This document shows positions 33,221 through 39,860 of a stretch of 43,765 nucleotides of DNA, piece after piece; the stretch's first letter is position 1, and each line of letters opens with the position of its first letter. The notes under the pieces were generated by a model that did no database searches, was not told the origin of the DNA, and saw nothing but the letters and a program-made list of their open reading frames with translations. Origin of the DNA: a virus; the IMG/VR virus record IMGVR_UViG_3300030114_000021, positions 1 to 43,765 of that record; one strand, written 5' to 3'. A program made the translations under genes and the position numbers.

Positions 33221-33466
33221 TTATTCCTTCCTTATTCGTTTCTTTTTCGACTTAACGGCCGCACGCTTTGCCTGCATTTCCTTGGTTATAACTGTCCTTG
33301 CAACCCCATCTAAGCAGATCACGTAAAGATCCTCGGATTGTAGATGGTAGGTTCCGTTCTTCATTCCAACTGGTGCGCACGACGCGATGTGAGATCGCAC
33401 CTCCTCGACTTCAAGCCCGAGATAGCGTTCGTCATACCGCAAGATCGCGTGGTCGGTGACGTTCAT
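33221..33466 (-). CDS. Small phage protein, HxxxRYxER type (81 aa)
   Basis: 81 residues starting MNVTDHAILRYDERYLGLEV, EEVRSHIASC, then a beta part (YHLQSEDLYVICLDGVARTV) and a Lys-rich tail. The pattern HAxxRYxERxxGLxxEEVRxxI occurs in many small phage proteins resembling RNase-like or toxin-like folds, but no activity is known to me. It overlaps the HExxH gene by 4 bases. Confidence 0.7.
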   Translation of the reverse strand: MNVTDHAILRYDERYLGLEVEEVRSHIASCAPVGMKNGTYHLQSEDLYVICLDGVARTVITKEMQAKRAAVKSKKKRIRKE

Positions 33467-33828
33467 AACTTATTCCAAACCTTGATTCGTTTTTCTGTGC
33501 AGAGTTTATAGACGTTCTGGGTGATCCAGCCAGCGAGGTACGCATATGGTTCTTGGTTGGAGAGCGTGAACTTATCGCCAAGGTAGCCCATAATATGATG
33601 CGTGATATGGAACACCTCATGAGCGATATCCCCGTGGCATATATGTTTCCGATCAAAGAACAGCGCCGCGCGTCCATGACGGAATGACGCCAGCCCATTG
33701 AACGGTCCACCGTTGTACATCCCTAGCCACGACGAGTGCGATCTACGCTCAGAAGCAGGATTATCGGCCACGCAGATCAACAGCTTCACGTTGTAGACCG
33801 GGATATCGGTGATGTGCGTGTGGGTCAT
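33463..33828 (-). CDS. HExxH putative metallopeptidase-like protein
   Basis: 121 residues. The zinc motif HEVFH (in GDIAHEVFHITHHIMGYLGD) and a downstream acidic residue with YAYLAGWITQNVYKL give the short gluzincin-like pattern seen in phage peptidase-like proteins. It lacks signal peptide or extra domains. It sits between two small genes with ATGA overlaps. It may cleave a host or phage regulator, as ImmA-type peptidases do; this is inference. Confidence 0.7.
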   Translation of the reverse strand: MTHTHITDIPVYNVKLLICVADNPASERRSHSSWLGMYNGGPFNGLASFRHGRAALFFDRKHICHGDIAHEVFHITHHIMGYLGDKFTLSNQEPYAYLAGWITQNVYKLCTEKRIKVWNKL

Positions 33829-33965
33829 GGCGACACCGCCGATCGTTTGAGCCCGGTGAGCGGAAGTATCAGCGGACGTCGACTCCTAACTACACCGAGG
33901 CCAATCTTCTTTGGAAAGCTACGGCGCAGGACTGCTCCGACGGAGAGGAATTTCTTGTGGTTCAT
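33825..33965 (-). CDS. Small basic hypothetical protein (46 aa)
   Basis: ATG at 33965 opens 46 codons ending TGA at 33827-33825. It overlaps both neighbours by 4 bases (ATGA at each end), which is strong contextual support. Sequence MNHKKFLSVGAVLRRSFPKK, strongly basic overall. No family recognised. Confidence 0.5.
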   Translation of the reverse strand: MNHKKFLSVGAVLRRSFPKKIGLGVVRSRRPLILPLTGLKRSAVSP

Positions 33966-34399
33966 TCGACCTCCACGGCGGCGAGATTGTAGAGACGGCG
34001 CTGGTTGACGATCGTGCAGGTGATAAGCCCTTCATCTTCGAAGCCACCGAGTATACCGATTAATTTGTCATACCTACTCGGAAGACCGTTAGTTTTCATT
34101 ATTCTTGCGATCTCATTGATTGACCTACCTGGTTTACCATATGGTGGGAACGCAATCCGAGCATTCTTAAACGTTACTCCATTAGTAACAGGTTTATTCT
34201 GTGCTGGTATATTAGTTAATATTCCATGCCATTTATTTGATATAGGATCATAATCTATTGCATCTGATTTTATGATCACCTCATTTGTGAATAGCTCCAA
34301 GGCGGACTCAATAAGTCTGGGTTGCTTTGATACCCATTTCTCCATTTCACCAAAGGACATAGCTGGCATCAACGTAAGTATTTTTATATATGGTTTCAC
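33962..34399 (-). CDS. Stand-alone winged-helix protein related to the replicative helicase C-terminus
   Basis: 145 residues. The C-terminal ~56 residues (GRSINEIARIMKTNGLPSRY then LITCTIVNQRRLYNL) match the end of the DnaB/RepA-like helicase at 35 of 56 positions by hand alignment. The N-terminal part (LMPAMSFGEMEKWVSKQPRL) is unrelated. It may bind the same DNA or partner and regulate or load the helicase; inferred. Overlaps the downstream 46-residue gene by 4 bases. Confidence 0.72.
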   Translation of the reverse strand: MKPYIKILTLMPAMSFGEMEKWVSKQPRLIESALELFTNEVIIKSDAIDYDPISNKWHGILTNIPAQNKPVTNGVTFKNARIAFPPYGKPGRSINEIARIMKTNGLPSRYDKLIGILGGFEDEGLITCTIVNQRRLYNLAAVEVE

Positions 34400-34401
34400 A
34401 A

Positions 34402-35076
34402 TTATTCGATTTCTAGTTTATCTACGGGTGCGTAGTACCGGTTATCGCAGCGCACGATCAGCCCACGCTTGAGAAGTGCTGTGAATTTATTGTGTGCTGT
34501 CGTCATTGAGATCCGTACGGTCGCAAGCACATGCTTATACATCTTACGGAAGCTCGTGGCCTGAGCCGCCGTGGGCGCAAGTTCCTGAACAAGCCGAAGG
34601 AACTCTTCCTCGGTGATCACCAAATTGAATGCCGGTGGTGCCTCTGTGTAGGTAGCCGCATGCTCAGTGGGCCACACGTAGAGAACCCCCGGGTCTTCGG
34701 GTACCAAGGGATCTGGATTTGGGTGCTGCCCTTGCTCGATGAGATTACGGCGCAGCATCGTCTTGAGTCTCGATATCGCGGCGGTCTCGCTCAGGTTATA
34801 CGGGGGCTTCCCAAGAATTTCTTTTACCAAATACGATCTCGTCATGATCCTTCCATCGGTCTCCACCAAGGATTTTCTGAGGATCTCCAGGATCGCCATA
34901 TCACTTGCCCGCGGCTCCTTCCCGCCCCCGGTGATCGTCCGATTACTATGCTGCGCACACCAGTCTTCCTCACACGTGATCGGCCACGCTGTGATCGGCG
35001 GATTCAGTCGGCACTCACCTCGGCCGTCTTCGGTTGCGTTCCACGCTCGGCATGTTTTGCAGCTAAGTAAACTCAT
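34402..35076 (-). CDS. Zinc-ribbon plus winged-helix putative regulator
   Basis: 224 residues from ATG 35076 (MSLLSCKTCRAWNATEDGRG); an upstream start adds 13 doubtful residues. The N-terminal zinc-binding region has CKTC, then GECRLNPP, TCEEDWC. A winged-helix region follows (SDMAILEILRKSLVETDGRI, MTRSYLVKEILG, RLKTMLRRNLIE), then a second one (SMTTAHNKFTALLKRGLIVR). Likely DNA-binding. First gene of the minus-strand accessory operon, just downstream of the long palindrome region. Confidence 0.7.
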   Translation of the reverse strand: MSLLSCKTCRAWNATEDGRGECRLNPPITAWPITCEEDWCAQHSNRTITGGGKEPRASDMAILEILRKSLVETDGRIMTRSYLVKEILGKPPYNLSETAAISRLKTMLRRNLIEQGQHPNPDPLVPEDPGVLYVWPTEHAATYTEAPPAFNLVITEEEFLRLVQELAPTAAQATSFRKMYKHVLATVRISMTTAHNKFTALLKRGLIVRCDNRYYAPVDKLEIE

Positions 35077-35171
35077 CGTGTTTATACCTAAAAAGTGTTT
35101 TTGTCGTCCTGTCAAGTTAGTTAGTGAAACTAGCAGTAAAAGCGTTCAGTCTCTATTATTACAATTGAAGC

Positions 35172-35250
35172 GTCCAGAGGTATTGTTGCAGTGGGGAAAA
35201 TAGCGTAAGCTCTATTTTCTCCCACTGCACAAAACTAATACCTCTCGGAC
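35172..35250. repeat. Long imperfect palindrome
   Basis: About 29 paired bases: GTCC, AGAGGTATT, GCAGTGGG and AAAATAG on the left arm pair with CTATTTT, CCCACTGC, AATACCTCT and GGAC on the right, with one internal loop (3 versus 8 bases), small bulges and an 8-base apex CGTAAGCT. Far larger than ordinary terminators here and without a T-run. Confidence 0.7.
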
Positions 35251-35280
35251 CGCATCACTTCAAGGAGCATTTTTGAACAC

Positions 35281-35298
35281 ATAAAACACCCGTTTTAT
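35281..35298. repeat. AT-rich hairpin near palindrome
   Basis: ATAAAAC and GTTTTAT, perfect 7-bp arms with loop ACCC, 31 bases beyond the long palindrome and before an AT-rich tract. Confidence 0.45.
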
Positions 35299-35683
35299 AT
35301 CCTACCAAAAGAATGACCTGTTCGCAGATTTTATTTTTTAAAAATTTTTACCCACCCAAAGCTTCCTTGCCTAAATCCTTCTTTGCTTACGGACCAGAAA
35401 TTTTTAAACACATGGATAGCTCTATGTCTACGGACGGATGCCGAGCCACGTAGCCGCTCTCAATCGGTGCATAGGGTGGGTCGCTATTTTAAAACGCCTA
35501 GGGCGAAGGTAGGCCCAGACCCGCGCACCAGCTCGATCGAAGCGTCTACGCGTGCTGTGTGGCCTGCGTTGTGGCCTGTAGCGATGCGTCAAAGCACTTG
35601 TTTACCCTCGTAGAACGACGTTTATGGCCATATTTAAACGACCGTCACAGTATAATCACGCTGTGCAGCCCGTCACAAAACGC

Positions 35684-36145
35684 CTAATCCACCTCGACAG
35701 CGAGCTCTGCGACTCTGCGCGCCTCAGCGGCCTTCCTATTCCGCGTGCCATCGCGGTATTCACTTTTGTCGAGTAGTCGTTGTGCAGCATCACGCAATGC
35801 CGGGGATTCTTGTAGGGCTGCCAAAGGATCTATTGTGGGACCGTTTAGGTGTTGATGGACAATCCTCTTAATAGGCTCACCCTCCATGTGGGCAAGGAGC
35901 CCGAAGAGTGTCTGTACGCGGATTCTCATGTCGGGCTCACTCTCTAGGTGGCCGCCTCCCCTGGGGTCATCCTTAACCCAAAAGCTCCGCTCAGCTCGTA
36001 AGCCGTCTTTGGCTGCGTTGATCAGGAGCGGCAAGAACTCCTTATCTGAGGTAAGCGAGTCGGCTAGGACCTTACCTATCCCGTTTCCGGCCGCCGGCGC
36101 CAGCAAGGCAACTTGTGCTGCTATGGTGTTTAAATCAGAAGACAT
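35684..36145 (-). CDS. Phage hypothetical protein (153 aa)
   Basis: 153 residues from ATG 36145 (MSSDLNTIAAQVALLAPAAG); an earlier in-frame start reads poorly. Helical, with ADSLTSDKEFLPLLINAAKD, then RIRVQTLFGLLAHMEGEPIK and RIVHQHLNGP. The phrase VQTLFGLLAHMEGEPIKRIIHQH is familiar from small phage proteins of unknown function; a terminase small subunit is conceivable but not supported. Confidence 0.65.
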   Translation of the reverse strand: MSSDLNTIAAQVALLAPAAGNGIGKVLADSLTSDKEFLPLLINAAKDGLRAERSFWVKDDPRGGGHLESEPDMRIRVQTLFGLLAHMEGEPIKRIVHQHLNGPTIDPLAALQESPALRDAAQRLLDKSEYRDGTRNRKAAEARRVAELAVEVD

Positions 36146-36288
36146 AGATTTTTCGCGCTCGGACGCACGCGAGATAATGTGTGTTCTTGTCACATTTCCG
36201 TCAACCACCTTCTCGTGCGATTTGCATGATAGTTGCGAAAAGGAGTGTAAAAACTCACGAGAGGGAAGAGCTGTAAAGTGCAGTTGGA

Positions 36289-36306
36289 GTCTTGCGTGGC
36301 GAGAAT
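36289..36306 (+). promoter_or_regulatory. Dispersed hairpin motif, copy 5
   Basis: GTCTTGCGTGGCGAGAAT: arms TCTTG/CGAGA (one G-T pair) around CGTGG. 256 bases before the gene at 36545. Confidence 0.6.
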
Positions 36307-36465
36307 AGATGTTTTTGGTGGTTATGGTGAGGGATATAAAATAGAGGCTCTGTACCTAGTGTATGGTTATGACGGTAAACGTGGCAAGAAACTAAGTAAG
36401 CGCCGAAACTATTTTATGTTTTAAGATACGATACAGCAAAGTCATACGATTATTCAAAAATCCCA

Positions 36466-36483
36466 GTCTTGTGTAGCGAGAAT
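36466..36483 (+). promoter_or_regulatory. Dispersed hairpin motif, copy 6
   Basis: GTCTTGTGTAGCGAGAAT, preceded by TCAAAAATCCCA, a 12-base block also directly before copy 7. 62 bases before the gene at 36545. Confidence 0.6.
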
Positions 36484-36544
36484 ATGCGCCGTTGTATAAG
36501 TGCACAAAGGAAGCAATCAAGCGGCCGACAAAACCAAAAACAAA

Positions 36545-36817
36545 ATGAATACCTACGACATCCACTTCTTCAAAACCTCCAACCTCTCGGCCGACGAGAA
36601 AAACGCGATGCGGCGCAATGCTTCTGGAATCTGGCTCTGCGGTGGTCGCATCGAAGCCAAGTCTGCCCGCGCCGCCTGCGCGGCCTACCGCAAAAGCGGC
36701 GAACTCGGCAGCAAAGCGGCCAAGCTCCGCGCGAAACTGCATTTGGGAGTGGTTGCGATTACCCCGTCCATTGTAGCCAACCAGCACGCGGTAGGCGCTA
36801 GCATTACTGTAATGTAA
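36545..36817 (+). CDS. Hypothetical protein (90 aa)
   Basis: 90 residues from ATG 36545 (MNTYDIHFFKTSNLSADEKN), basic, with KSARAACAAYRKSGELGSKA suggesting a helix. First gene after motif copies 5 and 6, so it heads the plus-strand accessory arm. No family recognised; the basic helical middle could bind nucleic acid. Confidence 0.6.
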   Translation: MNTYDIHFFKTSNLSADEKNAMRRNASGIWLCGGRIEAKSARAACAAYRKSGELGSKAAKLRAKLHLGVVAITPSIVANQHAVGASITVM

Positions 36818-36943
36818 TGTACGGCGCGCTATCGATCGATCTGGCGAATTACAACCCAAGGACACTTTCGGGCTTCAGGAACTCATATGGTGCGTCGAAT
36901 AACACCTACGAAGCCAACGCAACGCTCTGCACAAGGTTTTAAA

Positions 36944-37171
36944 ATGATTCACGTCTCTTTTTACCGTAAGCCCCTCCTTGATGGAATGCCTCGAAAGGCC
37001 CTGATCAATCAATGCACTAATCATGGAGCATGGTATCAAGATCTAGTCGGCAAGATCGTGCTGATCGAATTGATCGACAGTGAAGGCTATTGGGGAAGAG
37101 AAGGCGGAGAATACAACTGCATTAACGTCATCCGCGTAGAAGACGCGACACTGCTACCATTGGAGAACTAA
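36944..37171 (+). CDS. Hypothetical protein (75 aa)
   Basis: 75 residues from ATG 36944 (MIHVSFYRKPLLDGMPRKAL); an upstream ATG at 36887 reads poor sequence. Beta-rich with a compact core (VGKIVLIELIDSEGYWGREG). AAGG lies upstream. The next gene starts 2 bases after its stop. Function unknown. Confidence 0.55.
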   Translation: MIHVSFYRKPLLDGMPRKALINQCTNHGAWYQDLVGKIVLIELIDSEGYWGREGGEYNCINVIRVEDATLLPLEN

Positions 37172-37173
37172 TT

Positions 37174-37479
37174 ATGTTCGAATACATCAAAGACAACTAC
37201 CATGTACCGGCACAAATAGGCCGGCGTGTCATCGTCTATGGTAAGCCCGGTATAATTATAGAAGACCGTGGACATCATCTAGGCGTAAATTTCGACGAGG
37301 ATAGGCCAGGTGTAGTGAAGAGTGCGCATCCTACATGCGAGGTGGAATACCTAGATAGAATAGGAATTATCCGCAAGATGACGCGATCTCAGCGAAACTA
37401 TCAGACCTATCTTAAATCGGAATGTAGTGAAAGCTTTGGTGAATGGCTGAAGATCACGCAGAGCAAGGGTAATCTATGA
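37174..37479 (+). CDS. Hypothetical protein with SH3-like barrel pattern (101 aa)
   Basis: 101 residues. The middle (RRVIVYGKPGIIIEDRGHHL, GVNFDEDRPG) has the strand-turn pattern of SH3-like barrels. Helical C-terminus (YQTYLKSECSESFGEWLKIT). ATGA overlap with the next gene. No known function. Confidence 0.62.
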   Translation: MFEYIKDNYHVPAQIGRRVIVYGKPGIIIEDRGHHLGVNFDEDRPGVVKSAHPTCEVEYLDRIGIIRKMTRSQRNYQTYLKSECSESFGEWLKITQSKGNL

Positions 37480-37826
37480 AAACCCAGCCTGCACTTTCCG
37501 AAACCGAACTTCAGATCCTAGGCTACTGCCAAACGTTCCCTAGTTCGCCTGTGGTATCTGATGAGCTGCTCGAACTCATCCACCCGCACCCACTTTACTC
37601 GTCGTGCAAAAACTTAGTGGAGTTTCATGAAGCTGAAGAAAAGTGGAAGGTGCTGACATTCGGTGGGGCTACTATGCCAGCCAGTGAAAGCTACTCCAGT
37701 ATATGCCGACAAGCTTGTGAGCATCTGGTAAAACTCGGGTATATGCTGGAAAACAATTGCGGTTACGGTCGGTTCAAATATTTCATCACTCAACAGGGGC
37801 TCAAATATGAAGTTAACTTTAAATAA
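37476..37826 (+). CDS. Paralog A of a tandem small-protein pair (116 aa)
   Basis: 116 residues. Shares with the next gene the core ELLELIHPHPLYS and SESYSSICRQACEHLVKLGY, then FKYFITQQGLKY. The layout (helix, HPxPxYS, Trp-containing strand, helix, YKYxIT) looks like a winged-helix variant. Overlaps the paralog by 20 bases. Probably an old duplication. Confidence 0.65.
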   Translation: MKTQPALSETELQILGYCQTFPSSPVVSDELLELIHPHPLYSSCKNLVEFHEAEEKWKVLTFGGATMPASESYSSICRQACEHLVKLGYMLENNCGYGRFKYFITQQGLKYEVNFK

Positions 37827-38148
37827 TCTTGATGACATCGACGTGAAATTCATGCGCCACTGCGCGGAGACATGCGACTATGCCAGCGAGATGGAGCTAC
37901 TCGAACTTATCCATCCATATCCCAAATACAGCGGCAGTGCGATTGAAACATTGCTCGAAAAGCGTGAGTGGGGGCGTCAGGCATTCGGATACGGAGATCA
38001 TGGCCTACCATTTATTGAAAGCTACTCAGCGTTAAGCAAGGAAGCGTGCACAAGACTGGTCGATGCAGGTCTGTTTGAACGCCAGCGATACGGAGTAAGC
38101 TACAAATATGCTATCACATCAAAAGGAATGAGGCTGATCGACGCATGA
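37807..38148 (+). CDS. Paralog B of a tandem small-protein pair (113 aa)
   Basis: 113 residues. Shares ELLELIHPYPKYS, ESYSALSKEACTRLVDAGLF and YKYAITSKGMRL with the preceding protein, matching end to end with a few gaps. The pair may form a heterodimer. Its stop overlaps the next start (ATGA). Confidence 0.65.
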   Translation: MKLTLNNLDDIDVKFMRHCAETCDYASEMELLELIHPYPKYSGSAIETLLEKREWGRQAFGYGDHGLPFIESYSALSKEACTRLVDAGLFERQRYGVSYKYAITSKGMRLIDA

Positions 38149-38273
38149 AAACGCTTCTCCTGCTCCTAGCGCTCTATCCATTCGCTATCTGGAGTATTCA
38201 CCATAGCAAGCGCTGCAAATTTAGAGAAACCCCAACCTATTTATGTCACTCGAAGAATACAAAAAACTGTTAG
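38145..38273 (+). CDS. Small membrane peptide (42 aa)
   Basis: ATG at 38145 overlaps the preceding stop (ATGA) and gives 42 residues starting MKTLLLLLALYPFAIWSIHH, one membrane segment or a signal anchor. It overlaps the next gene by 31 bases, which lowers confidence. Confidence 0.4.
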   Translation: MKTLLLLLALYPFAIWSIHHSKRCKFRETPTYLCHSKNTKNC

Positions 38274-38473
38274 AAGCACATGACTGGTACTACATGATGT
38301 CAGATGACAATCGTGTTTACCGTGAAGGAACTACGGCTGAGGCCAATCTAAAAGCTAAAGCGTTAGGTAGCGACGAATTCAAGCGCGCCTATAACGAGGC
38401 ATATGCTAAGCGATTCCATAATAATCCGTTCACAACGCCTCACCACTGGCCGTTTAAGGAGGTGGCGCCATGA
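38243..38473 (+). CDS. Phage hypothetical protein (76 aa)
   Basis: 76 residues: EEYKKLLEAHDWYYMMSDDN then RVYREGTTAEANLKAKALG. Small phage proteins with a HDWxYxMSDDxxVYxxG pattern are widespread and uncharacterised. ATGA overlap with the next gene. Confidence 0.7.
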   Translation: MSLEEYKKLLEAHDWYYMMSDDNRVYREGTTAEANLKAKALGSDEFKRAYNEAYAKRFHNNPFTTPHHWPFKEVAP

Positions 38474-38559
38474 ATGACATAACCATAGGGCAACTAGCTA
38501 TAGCTGCACTAATTGCTATCATCTCATTTATAGTCGGCTACATCTCCCACGATGAATAA
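38470..38559 (+). CDS. Single-span membrane peptide (29 aa)
   Basis: 29 residues, MNDITIGQLAIAALIAIISF then IVGYISHDE: one transmembrane segment and little else. Overlaps both neighbours by 4 and 8 bases, which supports it. It could be a small regulator or membrane partner. Confidence 0.5.
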   Translation: MNDITIGQLAIAALIAIISFIVGYISHDE

Positions 38560-38857
38560 ACCAACACCAGGCTGCTTACGCGCAGCCGATCAACTAATGA
38601 GCGACCGTAAGCACGTCGCTGAACTGATCTCACGCGAGACCAATGCAGGCGATATGCTTGAGGCACTCAAGAATTTGGTGCATGCCGAGGACGATGCCAA
38701 GAAGGGGCTTGGACCTAGTCAAGTTATCGCCCTTGAGCAGGCTATAGATCGAGCGCGCCGTGTCATCGCCCGTGAATGCCCAAACGACACTGACGGTGAC
38801 GGCAACTGCCATCTGTGCTTCGGTAAAGGCGCCTGCATCTGGGCGGCATCCATATGA
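38552..38857 (+). CDS. Hypothetical protein with C-terminal Cys motif (101 aa)
   Basis: 101 residues. Helical body (LKNLVHAEDDAKKGLGPSQV, ALEQAIDRARRVI) and a C-terminal CHLCFGKGAC motif that may bind metal. ATGA overlap with the next gene. No family recognised. Confidence 0.62.
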   Translation: MNKPTPGCLRAADQLMSDRKHVAELISRETNAGDMLEALKNLVHAEDDAKKGLGPSQVIALEQAIDRARRVIARECPNDTDGDGNCHLCFGKGACIWAASI

Positions 38858-39060
38858 TTTCACTCCGAATACCTGTGCAGCTAGTCAACGGACTAGGTGA
38901 AACTAAGACCGTTTTTGCGGTTGCTGAGGTCGATAAGCGGCCGGCGACGACGCTGTTTTCACCACAGGTATGCGTCGACCGTGACAACAAACTAATAGGA
39001 GCAAAGGAACTGCCAGAAGACTTCTGGTTGAACGTCAGAAAATATATTTTAAAATCATGA
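38854..39060 (+). CDS. Small hypothetical protein (68 aa)
   Basis: 68 residues: MISLRIPVQLVNGLGETKTV, beta-rich N-terminus, then a helical end (EDFWLNVRKYILKS). ATGA overlaps on both sides. Function unknown. Confidence 0.6.
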   Translation: MISLRIPVQLVNGLGETKTVFAVAEVDKRPATTLFSPQVCVDRDNKLIGAKELPEDFWLNVRKYILKS

Positions 39061-39827
39061 TCGCATCTGATATCATAAAACTCCTAAAAGCCAAACATAG
39101 CGAAGATGTATTCGTCTCTGAATGTAAAGATGGCCCAACACAGAGCGTACGAAATTATCTTCGTATGGATGCATGGGTAATGCCGCGGAGCTGGACTCGC
39201 CAAGCGATCACAGCCTATGAGGTAAAGGTCAGCCGGTCCGACTTTCTTGGCGATGAGAAGTGGAGAAATTATCTGCCGCTATGTAACTACTTCTACTTCG
39301 CAACAGCACCGGGATTGATTCAGCTCAATGAGCTTCCTACAGAGGTTGGGCTAATAGAGGCATCGAAATCGGGCAGCAGGCTGTTCATAAAGCGCAAGGC
39401 GGTGCATCACGAGGCTACGAATATAGAAGGCGTTTTACGCTACGTCCTAATGTGTCGATCGACAATCCGAGGCGAGACTACAGAAAGTGGTAAGCGAGAA
39501 TTCTGGAAGACATGGCTTGAGACACGCCAGATAGACGCAACGTTTGGCCATAACCTTTCAAAAAAGCTAAGAGAAACTATTGATAAGGAAATAATTCTAG
39601 CGCGCCATGAGAATGAAAACCTACTTCGAAAGATGGAGACCTACGATTCCCACAGGCAGATCCTAGATAGACTAAAACTTGATCACAATGTTAGTTCGTG
39701 GAGATTCGAGAATAAGCTTAATGAACTCAGGGCTGGGATCTCAGATCAAGAAATCAGGAATATGGAGGACCTATCACTTTCACTCTCGCGGATTGCCTCA
39801 AAACTCAAAAATCCCATTCTCGCTTGA
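39057..39827 (+). CDS. MmcB-like PD-(D/E)XK nuclease
   Basis: 256 residues. VRNYLRMDAWVMPRSWTRQA, ITAYEVKVSRSDFLGDEKWR and CNYFYFATAPGLIQLNELPT match the MmcB-type repair endonuclease pattern (D then E-x-K, then the YFA strand). The C-terminal third (REFWKTWLETRQIDATFGHN onward) is a coiled coil not found in classic MmcB. Possible role in phage DNA repair or host DNA attack. Its stop lies inside hairpin motif copy 7. Confidence 0.78.
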   Translation: MIASDIIKLLKAKHSEDVFVSECKDGPTQSVRNYLRMDAWVMPRSWTRQAITAYEVKVSRSDFLGDEKWRNYLPLCNYFYFATAPGLIQLNELPTEVGLIEASKSGSRLFIKRKAVHHEATNIEGVLRYVLMCRSTIRGETTESGKREFWKTWLETRQIDATFGHNLSKKLRETIDKEIILARHENENLLRKMETYDSHRQILDRLKLDHNVSSWRFENKLNELRAGISDQEIRNMEDLSLSLSRIASKLKNPILA

Positions 39828-39834
39828 CGGGAAT
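39816..39834 (+). promoter_or_regulatory. Dispersed hairpin motif, copy 7
   Basis: ATTCTCGCTTGACGGGAAT, preceded by TCAAAAATCCCA as in copy 6. It overlaps the stop codon of the nuclease and precedes the glycosyltransferase ATG by 26 bases. Confidence 0.6.
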
Positions 39835-39860
39835 CTATTTTCAAAACACCCTCACTTTAC

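Larger units (their letters stand above)
35077..35683. other. 607-base intergenic region with palindrome and AT-rich tract
   Basis: No convincing gene. Contains a 79-base imperfect palindrome (35172-35250), a short hairpin ATAAAAC/GTTTTAT (35281-35298) and an AT-rich tract at 35328-35349. The combination suits a replication origin, packaging site or control region; which one cannot be told from sequence. A repeat TGTGGCCTG occurs twice near 35552-35580. Confidence 0.45.
36146..36544. other. Intergenic region with two hairpin motif copies
   Basis: 399 bases. TCTCGTG and CACGAGA form a wide inverted repeat in the first part (near 36212-36262). Motif copies 5 and 6 follow. A 42-codon frame from GTG 36296 (VARIDVFGGYGEGYKIEALY...) overlaps copy 5 and may be real or chance. 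Confidence 0.4.

Noticed and set aside
34531-35070. 179-codon plus frame antisense to the zinc-ribbon/winged-helix gene
   Set aside because: Arg-rich shadow with no motif; the minus frame has clear Cys and winged-helix patterns.
35383-35613. 76-codon plus frame in the 607-base gap
   Set aside because: Low-quality composition, no ribosome site and no coupling to neighbours.
35645-35662. Promoter around TATAAT near 35.65 kb
   Set aside because: No reasonable -35 at the right distance, and it faces the 3' end of a minus-strand gene.
35684-36145. Terminase small subunit
   Set aside because: Helical and of suitable size, but no HTH and no terminase large subunit beside it.
36392-36865. Minus frame of 157 codons and plus frame 36469-36801 around the gene at 36545
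   Set aside because: They overlap the more plausible 90-residue gene and read as low-complexity or random sequence.
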